Source: CAYYJS01 sp964472315
GTDB taxonomy: Bacteria > Verrucomicrobiota > Kiritimatiellia > UBA8416
NCBI GenBank assembly: GCA_964472315.1
Contig: CAYYJS010000062.1
Span: 1 to 17,918 of the forward strand
Reading direction: 5' to 3'
Length of the DNA: 17,918 nucleotides
A program made the translations under genes and the position numbers. The stretch's first letter is position 1; every line of letters begins with the position of its first letter. The notes beneath the pieces were generated by a model, which had not been told where the DNA came from, made no database searches, and worked only from the letters and a program-made list of their open reading frames with translations. Of the stretch, positions 1 through 5,505 are shown one piece after another.

Positions 1-261
1 TTGGATTGTGTTGCACCCTCGTCCCATGCATTCCGCCTCATATCCGCTTCTCTGTGCGATCGACCCGCGTATTTGCTTCCGGCCTTCTTTCCGCTCCCCT
101 TGCGGGGATACAGTTGCCTTCCGCTACCCTTTGGCATTGCCTACCTGGGATCGGACTAACTCCTTGATCTCCGAACCGCCTTTCGCCTACGCTTGACGCG
201 TATTTGAAATTTGGTACGCTCGCGGAGCGCACCGACAAACAGCCGGGCATACCCGGCACAC
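1..261 (-). mobile_element. Group IIC intron, 5' part of domain I, running off the left edge
   Basis: Read on the minus strand from 261, the sequence starts with the group II 5' consensus GTGTG. A tight hairpin follows (GCCGGG, loop TATG, CCCGGC). Further on come blocks that I recognise as domain I of IIC introns of the Oceanobacillus iheyensis type: GGAAGGCAACTG near 122-111, GGCCGGAAGCAAA near 83-71, a GTCGATCGCACAGAG block near 64-50 and a GATATGAGGC block near 43-34. Domains II-VI and any maturase gene would lie left of position 1, so completeness cannot be judged. The 5' exon end is GTT at 264-262, six nucleotides after the base of a long imperfect hairpin. That is the placement expected of IIC introns that target attC sites or terminators. 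The short open frames on both strands here are not convincing as proteins. Confidence 0.8.
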
Positions 262-325
262 AACACCATCCTGCACCTTATCCTGAACCGCGCACGGTTC
301 AGGAAAGGTGAGGATCACGTTAGCC
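258..325 (+). repeat. attC-like recombination site A
   Basis: The site has an outer core ACACAAC (258-264) and a cassette core GTTAGCC (319-325). Between them is an almost perfect hairpin: 268-272 pairs with 311-315, 274-279 with 305-310, and 281-290 with 295-304, around the loop CGCA. The only unpaired bases in the 21-bp stem are G273 and A280. Both lie on the left arm, seven positions apart. One-sided extrahelical bases of this kind are the hallmark that gives attC its strand polarity. The left outer core is interrupted by the minus-strand intron starting at 261, so its outermost bases are intron sequence. A transcription terminator is the main alternative, because IIC introns also use those. 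Confidence 0.62.
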
Positions 326-336
326 AAGCAGATGAC

Positions 337-678
337 ATGAAGAAATGGATCACACCAGGGCTCGTCGTCCTCGGCGTCGTCATCGCCCTTATCAGCGCGC
401 ACTATCTACACGAGGTGTGGGGAGGCATTTCAAAACACACACCGCCGTGCGCCCCGATCGGCGAAAAGACAGTGCCGGCCGTGTTCGCATTCACTGCCTT
501 TGGAGTCATCGTCGCCGCTGGCGCGGCGACGGCGGCGCGGCGGCGCCCGTTACTATTGATTCTCGCATTGCTCGCGGTGCTGACCAACGTCGTCTGTTTC
601 GCGATCTGGACCGACTGGATCCGGACAGAGAAACTGGTGCCGTACGATCGATTCTGCGAGAAGATCGGAATGGGATGA
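337..678 (+). CDS. Small three-helix membrane protein, probable gene cassette
   Basis: I do not recognise the family. The product is 113 residues from ATG 337. That start is preferred over an in-frame ATG at 211, because 211-336 is intron and attC-like sequence and the first helix begins just after residue 5. Three hydrophobic stretches are visible: about 6-24 (PGLVVLGVVIALIS), about 46-68 (an AVFAFTAFGVIVAAG segment), then RRR and about 73-93 (LLLILALLAVLTNVVCF). A short tail follows with WTDWIR and a Cys. No signal peptidase site is obvious, so it is likely an inner-membrane protein. It starts 11 nt after GTTAGCC, with no strong ribosome site, as is common in integron cassettes. It ends shortly before the next attC-like site. 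Function is unknown. Confidence 0.6.
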   Translation: MKKWITPGLVVLGVVIALISAHYLHEVWGGISKHTPPCAPIGEKTVPAVFAFTAFGVIVAAGAATAARRRPLLLILALLAVLTNVVCFAIWTDWIRTEKLVPYDRFCEKIGMG

Positions 679-701
679 AACTGAACCAGAAGGACGAGGA
701 C

Positions 702-775
702 GTCCAACAAGGCGCGGCACCACTACCTCCGGCCCCGCAGACGAGGCCGTCGACGGGTGCGCGCTAACGTTGGCA
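702..775 (+). repeat. attC-like recombination site B
   Basis: The outer core GTCCAAC (702-708, fits RYYYAAC) and the cassette core GTTGGCA (769-775) pair through CCAAC/GTTGG. Inside, GCGCG (712-716) pairs with CGCGC (760-764), and CACC (718-721) with GGTG (756-759). That leaves a single unpaired G717 on the left arm, immediately before CACC, exactly as G273 sits before CACC in site A. An apical stem CGGCC/GGCCG (730-734 with 745-749) closes the structure. The site lies between the small membrane protein and the methyltransferase, where a cassette boundary should be. No intron interrupts it. Confidence 0.6.
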
Positions 776-780
776 ATATT

Positions 781-1452
781 ATGAATGTGTATGATCACAT
801 CGGCGGTGAATTCGATAAGTATCGAAGCGAAATCGGCTTATGTGACGTTCTCGCATTGATCGATGAAATGGGAAGAGACATCCATGTTCTCGATTTGGGC
901 TGTGGAACCGGACATCCCATTGCAGTTCGCATAGCGCCCATGGTCTCCCGATATCTTGGCGTTGACAATTCCGCTCCAATGCTGGATGCCTTCAAGCAGA
1001 ACGCGCCGGCGGCGGAATGCCGTCTGCTGGACATGGCACTTGTTGCGCGGGTTGGAGGCTGTTGGGACCTGATCTTCAGCTATGGGGCAATCTGCCATCT
1101 GTCGCGGGACGGTCAGGTCGCCGCGTTGACAGCGATAAGCGGGCTGCTCAAATCTGGAGGACGTCTGCTGTTCACCGGAGCCGAACAAGAAGGGCATTGT
1201 ACTGGCTCCGTTGGCCCATATGTCGATGCGATCGACCACTATTCCCTGGGAAGGGCTGGGTATACGGCACTTTTGGAGAAGTCCAGAATGAGACAACTTT
1301 GGGCCGAAGCGCGAGATGGGGGCAACTTCACATACCTCTATGAGAAAGGTGCCAAGCCGCGGAGGCGACTTCGGAACCCGCGCCGGGCGCGGACTCCTCA
1401 TCGCCTCACGGCTAACGTTGTGTGCCGGGCGTATCCGGCAGCTAACAAGTGA
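781..1452 (+). CDS. Class I SAM-dependent methyltransferase, probable gene cassette with read-through tail
   Basis: This is a Rossmann-fold methyltransferase of unknown substrate, 223 residues from ATG 781. Motif I is VLDLGCGTG (about 36-44). The acidic end of strand 2 is GVDNS (60-64), and a WDLIFSYGAICHL segment (95-107) supplies the motif IV/post region. The GGRLLFTG strand (126-133) is typical of small-molecule methyltransferases. ATG 781 lies only 5 nt after the core GTTGGCA. The earlier in-frame ATG at 757 falls inside the attC-like site and is rejected. The natural domain seems to end near residue 189 (about 1347). The remaining, strongly basic tail is encoded by the attC-like hairpin and the first bases of the group II intron. 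The original C-terminus may therefore have been lost or extended by the intron insertion. Base composition is less GC-rich than the backbone. Confidence 0.85.
   Translation: MNVYDHIGGEFDKYRSEIGLCDVLALIDEMGRDIHVLDLGCGTGHPIAVRIAPMVSRYLGVDNSAPMLDAFKQNAPAAECRLLDMALVARVGGCWDLIFSYGAICHLSRDGQVAALTAISGLLKSGGRLLFTGAEQEGHCTGSVGPYVDAIDHYSLGRAGYTALLEKSRMRQLWAEARDGGNFTYLYEKGAKPRRRLRNPRRARTPHRLTANVVCRAYPAANK
1350..1423 (+). repeat. attC-like recombination site C, split by an intron at its right core
   Basis: The left core TGCCAAG (1350-1356) is complementary at six of seven positions to the core GTTGGCA that opens this cassette at 769. Stems: GCCG (1356-1359) with CGGC (1409-1412), GAGGCGA (1362-1368) with TCGCCTC (1401-1407), and an apical CCGCGC/GCGCGG (1378-1383 with 1387-1392, loop CGG). 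An extra base on the left arm at C1360/G1361 is opposite A1408. The right core begins GTT at 1417 and is then cut by the intron 5' end at 1420. Pairing is weaker in the middle than in site A. Confidence 0.5.
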
Positions 1453-1610
1453 TACAATGGAAAGGAAGCACACCAACTGATGTAGAGTCCTTAACCAGAG
1501 AGACCAGCTCGAAGGTTAGCCGAAGGCAACTGCTGCCCAGTAATGGGGGTGGGGAGGAGCCGGAGGCAAAGTCGTGGGCCGATCGCAGAGATATCAGATA
1601 ACTCAGAGTC
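1420..1610 (+). mobile_element. Group IIC intron 5' remnant (domain I only)
   Basis: The fragment begins GTGTGCCGGG at 1420, with a first hairpin GCCGG/CCGGC (1424-1428 with 1435-1439). Recognisable domain I blocks follow in order: GTAGAGTCCTTAACC (about 1483-1497), GGTTAGCCGAAGGCAACTG (1514-1532) and GAGCCGGAGGCAAAGTCGTG (about 1557-1576). A GGCCGATCGCAGAG block is at about 1577-1590. It aligns block by block with the minus-strand intron at 261-1, so the two are diverged relatives in opposite orientation. Similarity fades around 1600-1610, and no maturase frame or domain V hairpin follows, so this is a 3'-truncated remnant. The end coordinate is approximate. Confidence 0.78.
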
Positions 1611-1642
1611 GGGTTATACATATATGTTGCCATATGAAATTA

Positions 1643-1671
1643 TTGCAACCTTTCGCAACCGGTGATAGATT
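1643..1671 (+). promoter_or_regulatory. Candidate promoter and operator of the toxin-antitoxin pair
   Basis: TTGCAA (1643-1648) and TAGATT (1666-1671) sit 17 bp apart, a reasonable -35/-10 pair placing the start of transcription close to the toxin ATG at 1678. Inside it, GCAACC occurs twice (1645-1650 and 1655-1660), exactly 10 bp apart. Such a helical-turn repeat suits binding by a ribbon-helix-helix antitoxin that represses its own operon. Autoregulation is known for BrnTA-type systems; the site assignment is inference. Confidence 0.4.
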
Positions 1672-1677
1672 GACTCC

Positions 1678-1950
1678 ATGACGCGATTTGAATGGGATGA
1701 CGATAAAGACCAGCGCAATCAAGAGAAACACGGAGTCGGGTTTCATCTGGCACGATACGCTTTCGCAGACCCGCAACGTGTTATTGCGGAAGATGCGGCC
1801 CACAGTTCCGATGAAGACCGGTTCTTCTGTATCGGACAAGTCGGGGACGGCATACTGACGGTACGCTTTACGTATCGCGCAGATGCGATCCGGATTATTG
1901 GAGCCGGATACTGGCGGAAAGGAAGGCAACTGTATGAAAAACAAAATTAG
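1678..1950 (+). CDS. brnT: BrnT-type toxin (RelE-like ribonuclease fold)
   Basis: The 90-residue product fits the BrnT family in length and in order of motifs. An N-terminal FEWDDDKDQRNQEKHGV block (residues 4-20) corresponds to the family's FEWDxxKxxxNxxKHG signature. An internal acidic DEDRFFCIGQ strand follows, then LTVRFTYR and the C-terminal IRIIGAGYWRKGRQLYE helix region. BrnT toxins are RNases that arrest translation and are neutralised by BrnA. The frame overlaps the antitoxin gene by 17 bp, so the two are one operon. No strong ribosome site precedes ATG 1678. If the promoter at 1643-1671 is right, the transcript is nearly leaderless. The toxin precedes the antitoxin, the usual brnT-brnA order. 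It lies directly after the intron remnant, in sequence much less GC-rich than the backbone. Confidence 0.88.
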   Translation: MTRFEWDDDKDQRNQEKHGVGFHLARYAFADPQRVIAEDAAHSSDEDRFFCIGQVGDGILTVRFTYRADAIRIIGAGYWRKGRQLYEKQN

Positions 1951-2179
1951 ATACACGGATGAACCCATAGGGGAACTGAAGGTCGTCAGGGATTTTCTGC
2001 CACCTCCCCATGAACTTGTTTTTGAGGAAGACACGGTCAAGGTGACCATCGGATTGAGTCGTTCCAGCGTGGACTTTTTTAAGCGGGAGGCGCGGCGCAA
2101 TCACACCGCCTATCAGAAAATGATTCGGCGGCTGCTGGACATGTACGCCTCACGTTATGAAGACGTTCCGACAAGATGA
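1934..2179 (+). CDS. brnA: BrnA/CopG-type antitoxin
   Basis: From ATG 1934 the product is 81 residues. An upstream in-frame ATG at 1883 lies deep inside brnT and lacks a ribosome site. In contrast, GGAAAGGAAGG (1918-1928) sits just before 1934. The N-terminal half contains LPPPHELVFEED (residues 23-34), which resembles the toxin-wrapping segment of BrnA-like antitoxins. The second half, TVKVTIGLSRSSVDFFKRE then YQKMIRRLLDMYA, is a ribbon-helix-helix DNA-binding domain of the CopG type. The gene is expected to neutralise BrnT and repress the shared promoter. A generic CopG-family label would also be defensible. Confidence 0.83.
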   Translation: MKNKIRYTDEPIGELKVVRDFLPPPHELVFEEDTVKVTIGLSRSSVDFFKREARRNHTAYQKMIRRLLDMYASRYEDVPTR

Positions 2180-2504
2180 ATGCAGGTAGAGAAGGGACAG
2201 GCCGTTTGAGCGCGAGGATCCCGGCGGTTGACGCGTGTGGCGGGGAACGACTCGGTCATTGAAAGGGAAAGTGCCTGGAACTGGCCGAATTCCTGCGAAC
2301 CGGGATTCCCTTTGCTACAACCCGACTTCGCAGCAAAGGGGAAACCCAGTACCTACACGTAAACGCGCTCAATCACTCCAGGAGTTCGCGGCATCGGGTG
2401 TGGCTCGGTGACCTTGTCCGCGCCATGGATCATCGGACATGGTTTGCCGTCGCCGCGCAGCCGCACGCTTGACTGCGACCATTGCGTCCGTCACGTGCCG
2501 CACG
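2180..2504. other. Gene-poor spacer with a decayed reading frame and a hairpin
   Basis: No convincing complete gene is visible. A frame open from the TGA near 2258 to TGA 2470-2472 gives about 66 codons without an ATG near its start. It includes ETQYLHVNALNHSRSSRH and RVWLGDLVRAMDHRTW. It looks protein-like, but I cannot assign it. Within it CCCTTTGCT (2308-2316) and AGCAAAGGG (2332-2340) form a perfect 9-bp inverted repeat around a 15-nt loop, with partial pairing continuing outward to 2302 and 2347. The stretch may be the worn edge of the mobile region. Confidence 0.35.
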
Positions 2505-3356
2505 TCATTTCTTCGCGATGCCATCCAACTTCTCAGGAATGGCCAGAATGGCCCGAATGATGTCCAACGCGAGGTAGTTGAGGATGAATAGCAGGTATCC
2601 GATCAGGGGCAGAGCGGCAGAGCCAAGAACCTGCCAGGTTGCCGATGAGGCGCCATTCATCGGGCCCTCCAGGCCGCGGAATACCCGTACGATGGCCGCG
2701 ACGATTTGGAAGTCCCCCACGATTACCCCAACACCGAAAGCGATGGGCACCAAACGCAACAACGCCTTCATCGCGAGGGTGACGACGCCTATGGCTTCTT
2801 CCCCGGCCGTCGATGCCGGAACGATGCCGATGTTGAGCAGCACTGGATTCAGGCACAACCACACCACCAGCTCGCAGGCCACAAAGGTGACGATGCCTGT
2901 CCCGAAAGTGGAGAGCGAGTCCATTCGGATTGCGGCATAGGTGAATCCCACGAGGGCGATAACCCCCAAGAGCAAACTCCAGAGAGCAAGGCAGGCCAGG
3001 AACGCACGCGATGACAACTGACTCCCGGAGGATTTGATCAGCCCCCGGGAGGAGGATGAGAACTTGAACGCCGCATACTGCGCGACGGCAACGCACGGAA
3101 TCCAGACGATCCCGATCAAGGCCGGTGAAAGCAGATTCGATTTGAAGGCGCTGACGATGCCGTAAATCAGGCCAAGTCCAGCGGCCACAACGAGAGCGTA
3201 ATGGCCGGCCTTCTCAATCCCCGTCTCCACTGCCTCATAACGCGGCGCCGTCATCACGCGACTGGCCCAAGCCAACGCCTGGTCACCCCAGCGTACGGCT
3301 GTGAGCGCATCCCATCGCTTGGTCCCTTGTTCGGCGGATGTGTCGGTCGATTCCAT
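2505..3356 (-). CDS. Multi-pass membrane protein of unknown function
   Basis: The family is not recognised. ATG 3356 is chosen because GAAGGGAAGG lies at good spacing before it. An upstream in-frame start at 3401 would place that site inside the coding frame. The 283-residue product starts with a polar, acidic head (MESTDTSAEQGTKRWD). About six hydrophobic segments follow: HYALVVAAGLGLIYGIVSAF, SPALIGIVWIPCVAVAQYAA, FLACLALWSLLLGVIALVGF, GIVTFVACELVVWLCLNPVL, LVPIAFGVGVIVGDFQIVAA and SAALPLIGYLLFILNYLAL. A serine-rich loop (KFSSSSRGLIKSSGSQLSS) lies between helices 2 and 3. No transporter signature or catalytic motif is evident. It is transcribed away from the radical SAM gene and shares an intergenic region with it. 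Confidence 0.75.
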   Translation of the reverse strand: MESTDTSAEQGTKRWDALTAVRWGDQALAWASRVMTAPRYEAVETGIEKAGHYALVVAAGLGLIYGIVSAFKSNLLSPALIGIVWIPCVAVAQYAAFKFSSSSRGLIKSSGSQLSSRAFLACLALWSLLLGVIALVGFTYAAIRMDSLSTFGTGIVTFVACELVVWLCLNPVLLNIGIVPASTAGEEAIGVVTLAMKALLRLVPIAFGVGVIVGDFQIVAAIVRVFRGLEGPMNGASSATWQVLGSAALPLIGYLLFILNYLALDIIRAILAIPEKLDGIAKK

Positions 3357-3579
3357 TACGCACCTTCCCTTCTTCTCTTCGCTTGCTTTCGTCGATCGCA
3401 TCCGCCATGAGCACAGTCGGTGCGATCATTGCCGACCATGCCCAACCCATGGGGTTCAAGACCCCCACAGGCGGGCAGTATATGATACTGTGAGCCGAAG
3501 GCAACTGCGAAGCCGCGAGGTCCTGCGATTCCGACTTCTCGCAATTGCCGTCGGCGTGGTCGCCTGCTACCGTGGGCAC
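3357..3579. promoter_or_regulatory. Divergent intergenic control region with a palindrome at 3476-3490
   Basis: These 223 bp separate the minus-strand membrane gene from the radical SAM gene. They contain a perfect inverted repeat CAGTAT-ATG-ATACTG (3476-3490), an AT-rich island in very GC-rich surroundings. The repeat overlaps a possible -10 (TATGAT). A second short dyad AACCC-ATG-GGGTT lies near 3443-3461. The palindrome is a plausible operator. No -35 is clear, and the radical SAM start is itself uncertain. Confidence 0.35.
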
Positions 3580-5505
3580 GTGCGCTATCATGACTTGACC
3601 GTGCTCCTGCTGACGCCGCCCATGGTGCAGTTCAATACACCCTATGCGGCGACGCCCGCCTTGACCGCGTTCCTCCGCGCTCGGGGGGTGCGCGTCACGC
3701 AGGCCGACCTTTCGCTCGCGCTGGCCTTGCGGCTTTTCTCCCGGCGCGGCCTTGGCGAGGTTCTGGCTGCGCTCGGTCCCGTGTCCCGACGCCGGCCGTC
3801 GCACCCCGCGGTCGCGCATTTCCGCGCCCATGCGGCGGCCTATCGAGCCACGGTCGGCGAGGTGATCCGATACCTCCAGCACGAGCCGTGCGACGCGCAC
3901 GCCGCGGCGCGCGGCGGCCGGGCCGGGCCGCCGCGGCGTTTCGCCGCGGATGCGTTGCCGCGGGGACCCCGTTTCGCCGTGCTCGACGACCTCGCGGCCG
4001 CGGGCATCGATCCCCGTGCCGCCGATCCGGCGGGATACCCGCGGTTGCTGGCCAGTCTCTATCTGGACGACCTCGCCGACGCCGTTCAACAGGGCGTGGA
4101 CCCGCGTTTCGGGCTCTCGCGTTACGCGGAGTGTCTGGCCCTCTCGGCCGCTTCCTTCGCGCCGATCCGGAAGGCCCTGCGGGCGGCGCCATCCCTGATC
4201 GATCGACTGCTGGACGAGTTGACGCTGCGCCTGCTGCGGCGCGTGAAGCCGGACGTGATCGGCATCACCATCCCGTTTCCGGGCAACGTGTATGCCGCCT
4301 TTCGGATCGCGCGGCAGGCGAAGGCCTGGAACCCGGGGGTGCGGATCGTGGCCGGCGGCGGCTATGTCAACACCGAGCTGCGCAGCCTTTCCGACCCCCG
4401 CGTTTTCGATGACGTCGACTTCGTCACGTACGACGACGGCGAGTTGCCGCTCCTGCGCGCGATCGAGCATGTGGCCGGTCGCGCCGGACGCGAGACGCTG
4501 ATCCGCACGCGGCTCCGCGTCGGGCGCCGGGTGGTGTTCGTCGATGCCGAGGCGCCGGCCATCCGGCATCGGGACCGTCCCGCCCCCCGGTACGACGGTC
4601 TCCCGCTGGATCGTTACTGCGGCATGGCCGAATCCGTCAATCCCATGCATCGGCTATGGACCGAGCGGCGTTGGATGAAGCTCGCTCTCGCCCACGGCTG
4701 CTACTGGCACCGCTGCGCCTTCTGCGATACGGGCCTGGACTACATCGCGCGCTACGATCCCGCCGATCCCGATACGCTGGTCCGCTGGATCGCCGACATC
4801 CAGCGCCGCACCGGCGAGAATCACTTCCACTTCGTCGATGAAGCCGCGCCGCCGGCCTTGCTGTGCCGTCTGGCCGACGCCCTGATCCGGCGCCGTCTCC
4901 GCATTCGCTGGTGGACCAATATCCGCTTCGAGGAGGCGTTCACGCCGGATGTGGCGGCGCGGTTGGCGGAGTCCGGATGCATGGCCATGACCGGTGGCCT
5001 CGAATGCGCGCAGCGGCGTCTCCTCGCCACGATGGACAAGGGCGTGTCGCTGTCTGGCGCGGCGCGCGCCATGCACGCGCTCGCGCGGGCCGGCATCCTC
5101 GTGCACGCCTATCTCATGTACGGCTTCCCGCGGCAGACGATCCAGGAAACCGTCGATGCGCTCGAATTTGTCCGCCAGCTCTTCCGCGCCGGCATCGTCC
5201 ATTCCGCCTACTGGCATCGCTTCGCCCTCACGGTCCACAGTCCGGTGTTCGCGCACCCCGAGCGCTTCGGCGTCCGCGCCGTCGCGCCGGCCGGCACGTT
5301 CGCCCGCAACGAGGTGGCTTTCACCGACGGGCGGCGAACCGATCATGCCCGGCTCGGGACGGCCCTGCGCCGCGCCGTCTACAACTACATGCATGGCGCG
5401 GGACTCGACGCGGACGTGCGCGCGTGGTTCGCGCGGCGCGCGCCCAAGCCGCGGCTGCCGGCCCGGTTCGTCGCCGCCGCGCTCGCCCCGGAGACGCGCG
5501 CATGA
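3580..5505 (+). CDS. B12-binding-like radical SAM protein with a CX4CX2C cluster motif
   Basis: The long enzyme (641 residues from GTG 3580) has an N-terminal Rossmann-type domain starting LTVLLLTPP. A conserved region KPDVIGITIPFPGNVYAAF (about 225-243) and a GGGYVNTEL turn follow. This is the layout of B12-binding radical SAM proteins, but the cobalamin-ligating DXHXXG is absent. The cluster motif is GCYWHRCAFCD, with cysteines at about 374, 379 and 382. The first gap is four residues rather than the usual three. The TIM-barrel continues with FHFVDEAAPP, RWWTNIRFEE, GGLEC (about 472) and HAYLMYGFPRQT. The substrate is unknown. Its stop overlaps the next start as ATGA, so it is translationally coupled to the flavoprotein. 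The start is uncertain: TTG 3595 and ATG 3622 are alternatives, and no clear ribosome site settles it. Confidence 0.85.
   Translation: MRYHDLTVLLLTPPMVQFNTPYAATPALTAFLRARGVRVTQADLSLALALRLFSRRGLGEVLAALGPVSRRRPSHPAVAHFRAHAAAYRATVGEVIRYLQHEPCDAHAAARGGRAGPPRRFAADALPRGPRFAVLDDLAAAGIDPRAADPAGYPRLLASLYLDDLADAVQQGVDPRFGLSRYAECLALSAASFAPIRKALRAAPSLIDRLLDELTLRLLRRVKPDVIGITIPFPGNVYAAFRIARQAKAWNPGVRIVAGGGYVNTELRSLSDPRVFDDVDFVTYDDGELPLLRAIEHVAGRAGRETLIRTRLRVGRRVVFVDAEAPAIRHRDRPAPRYDGLPLDRYCGMAESVNPMHRLWTERRWMKLALAHGCYWHRCAFCDTGLDYIARYDPADPDTLVRWIADIQRRTGENHFHFVDEAAPPALLCRLADALIRRRLRIRWWTNIRFEEAFTPDVAARLAESGCMAMTGGLECAQRRLLATMDKGVSLSGAARAMHALARAGILVHAYLMYGFPRQTIQETVDALEFVRQLFRAGIVHSAYWHRFALTVHSPVFAHPERFGVRAVAPAGTFARNEVAFTDGRRTDHARLGTALRRAVYNYMHGAGLDADVRAWFARRAPKPRLPARFVAAALAPETRA

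Noticed and set aside
38..259. Minus-strand 73-codon frame starting at the intron's first hairpin
   Set aside because: It lies entirely inside group II intron domain I, which is structured RNA, and has no protein-like features.
1921..1935. 15-base match GGAAGGCAACTGTAT to the minus-strand intron at 108-122
   Set aside because: Here it is the brnA ribosome site and start region. The flanks show no intron similarity, and one chance match of this length is credible in 18 kb.
3443..3466. tRNA T-arm-like element GGGGTTCAAGACCCC
   Set aside because: The loop fits TTCRANN, but no matching acceptor strand, D-arm or anticodon arm lies upstream.
3407..3493. 28-codon plus-strand frame ending in GFKTPTGGQYMIL
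   Set aside because: There is no ribosome site and no family I recognise. It lies in the divergent control region and ends inside the palindrome.
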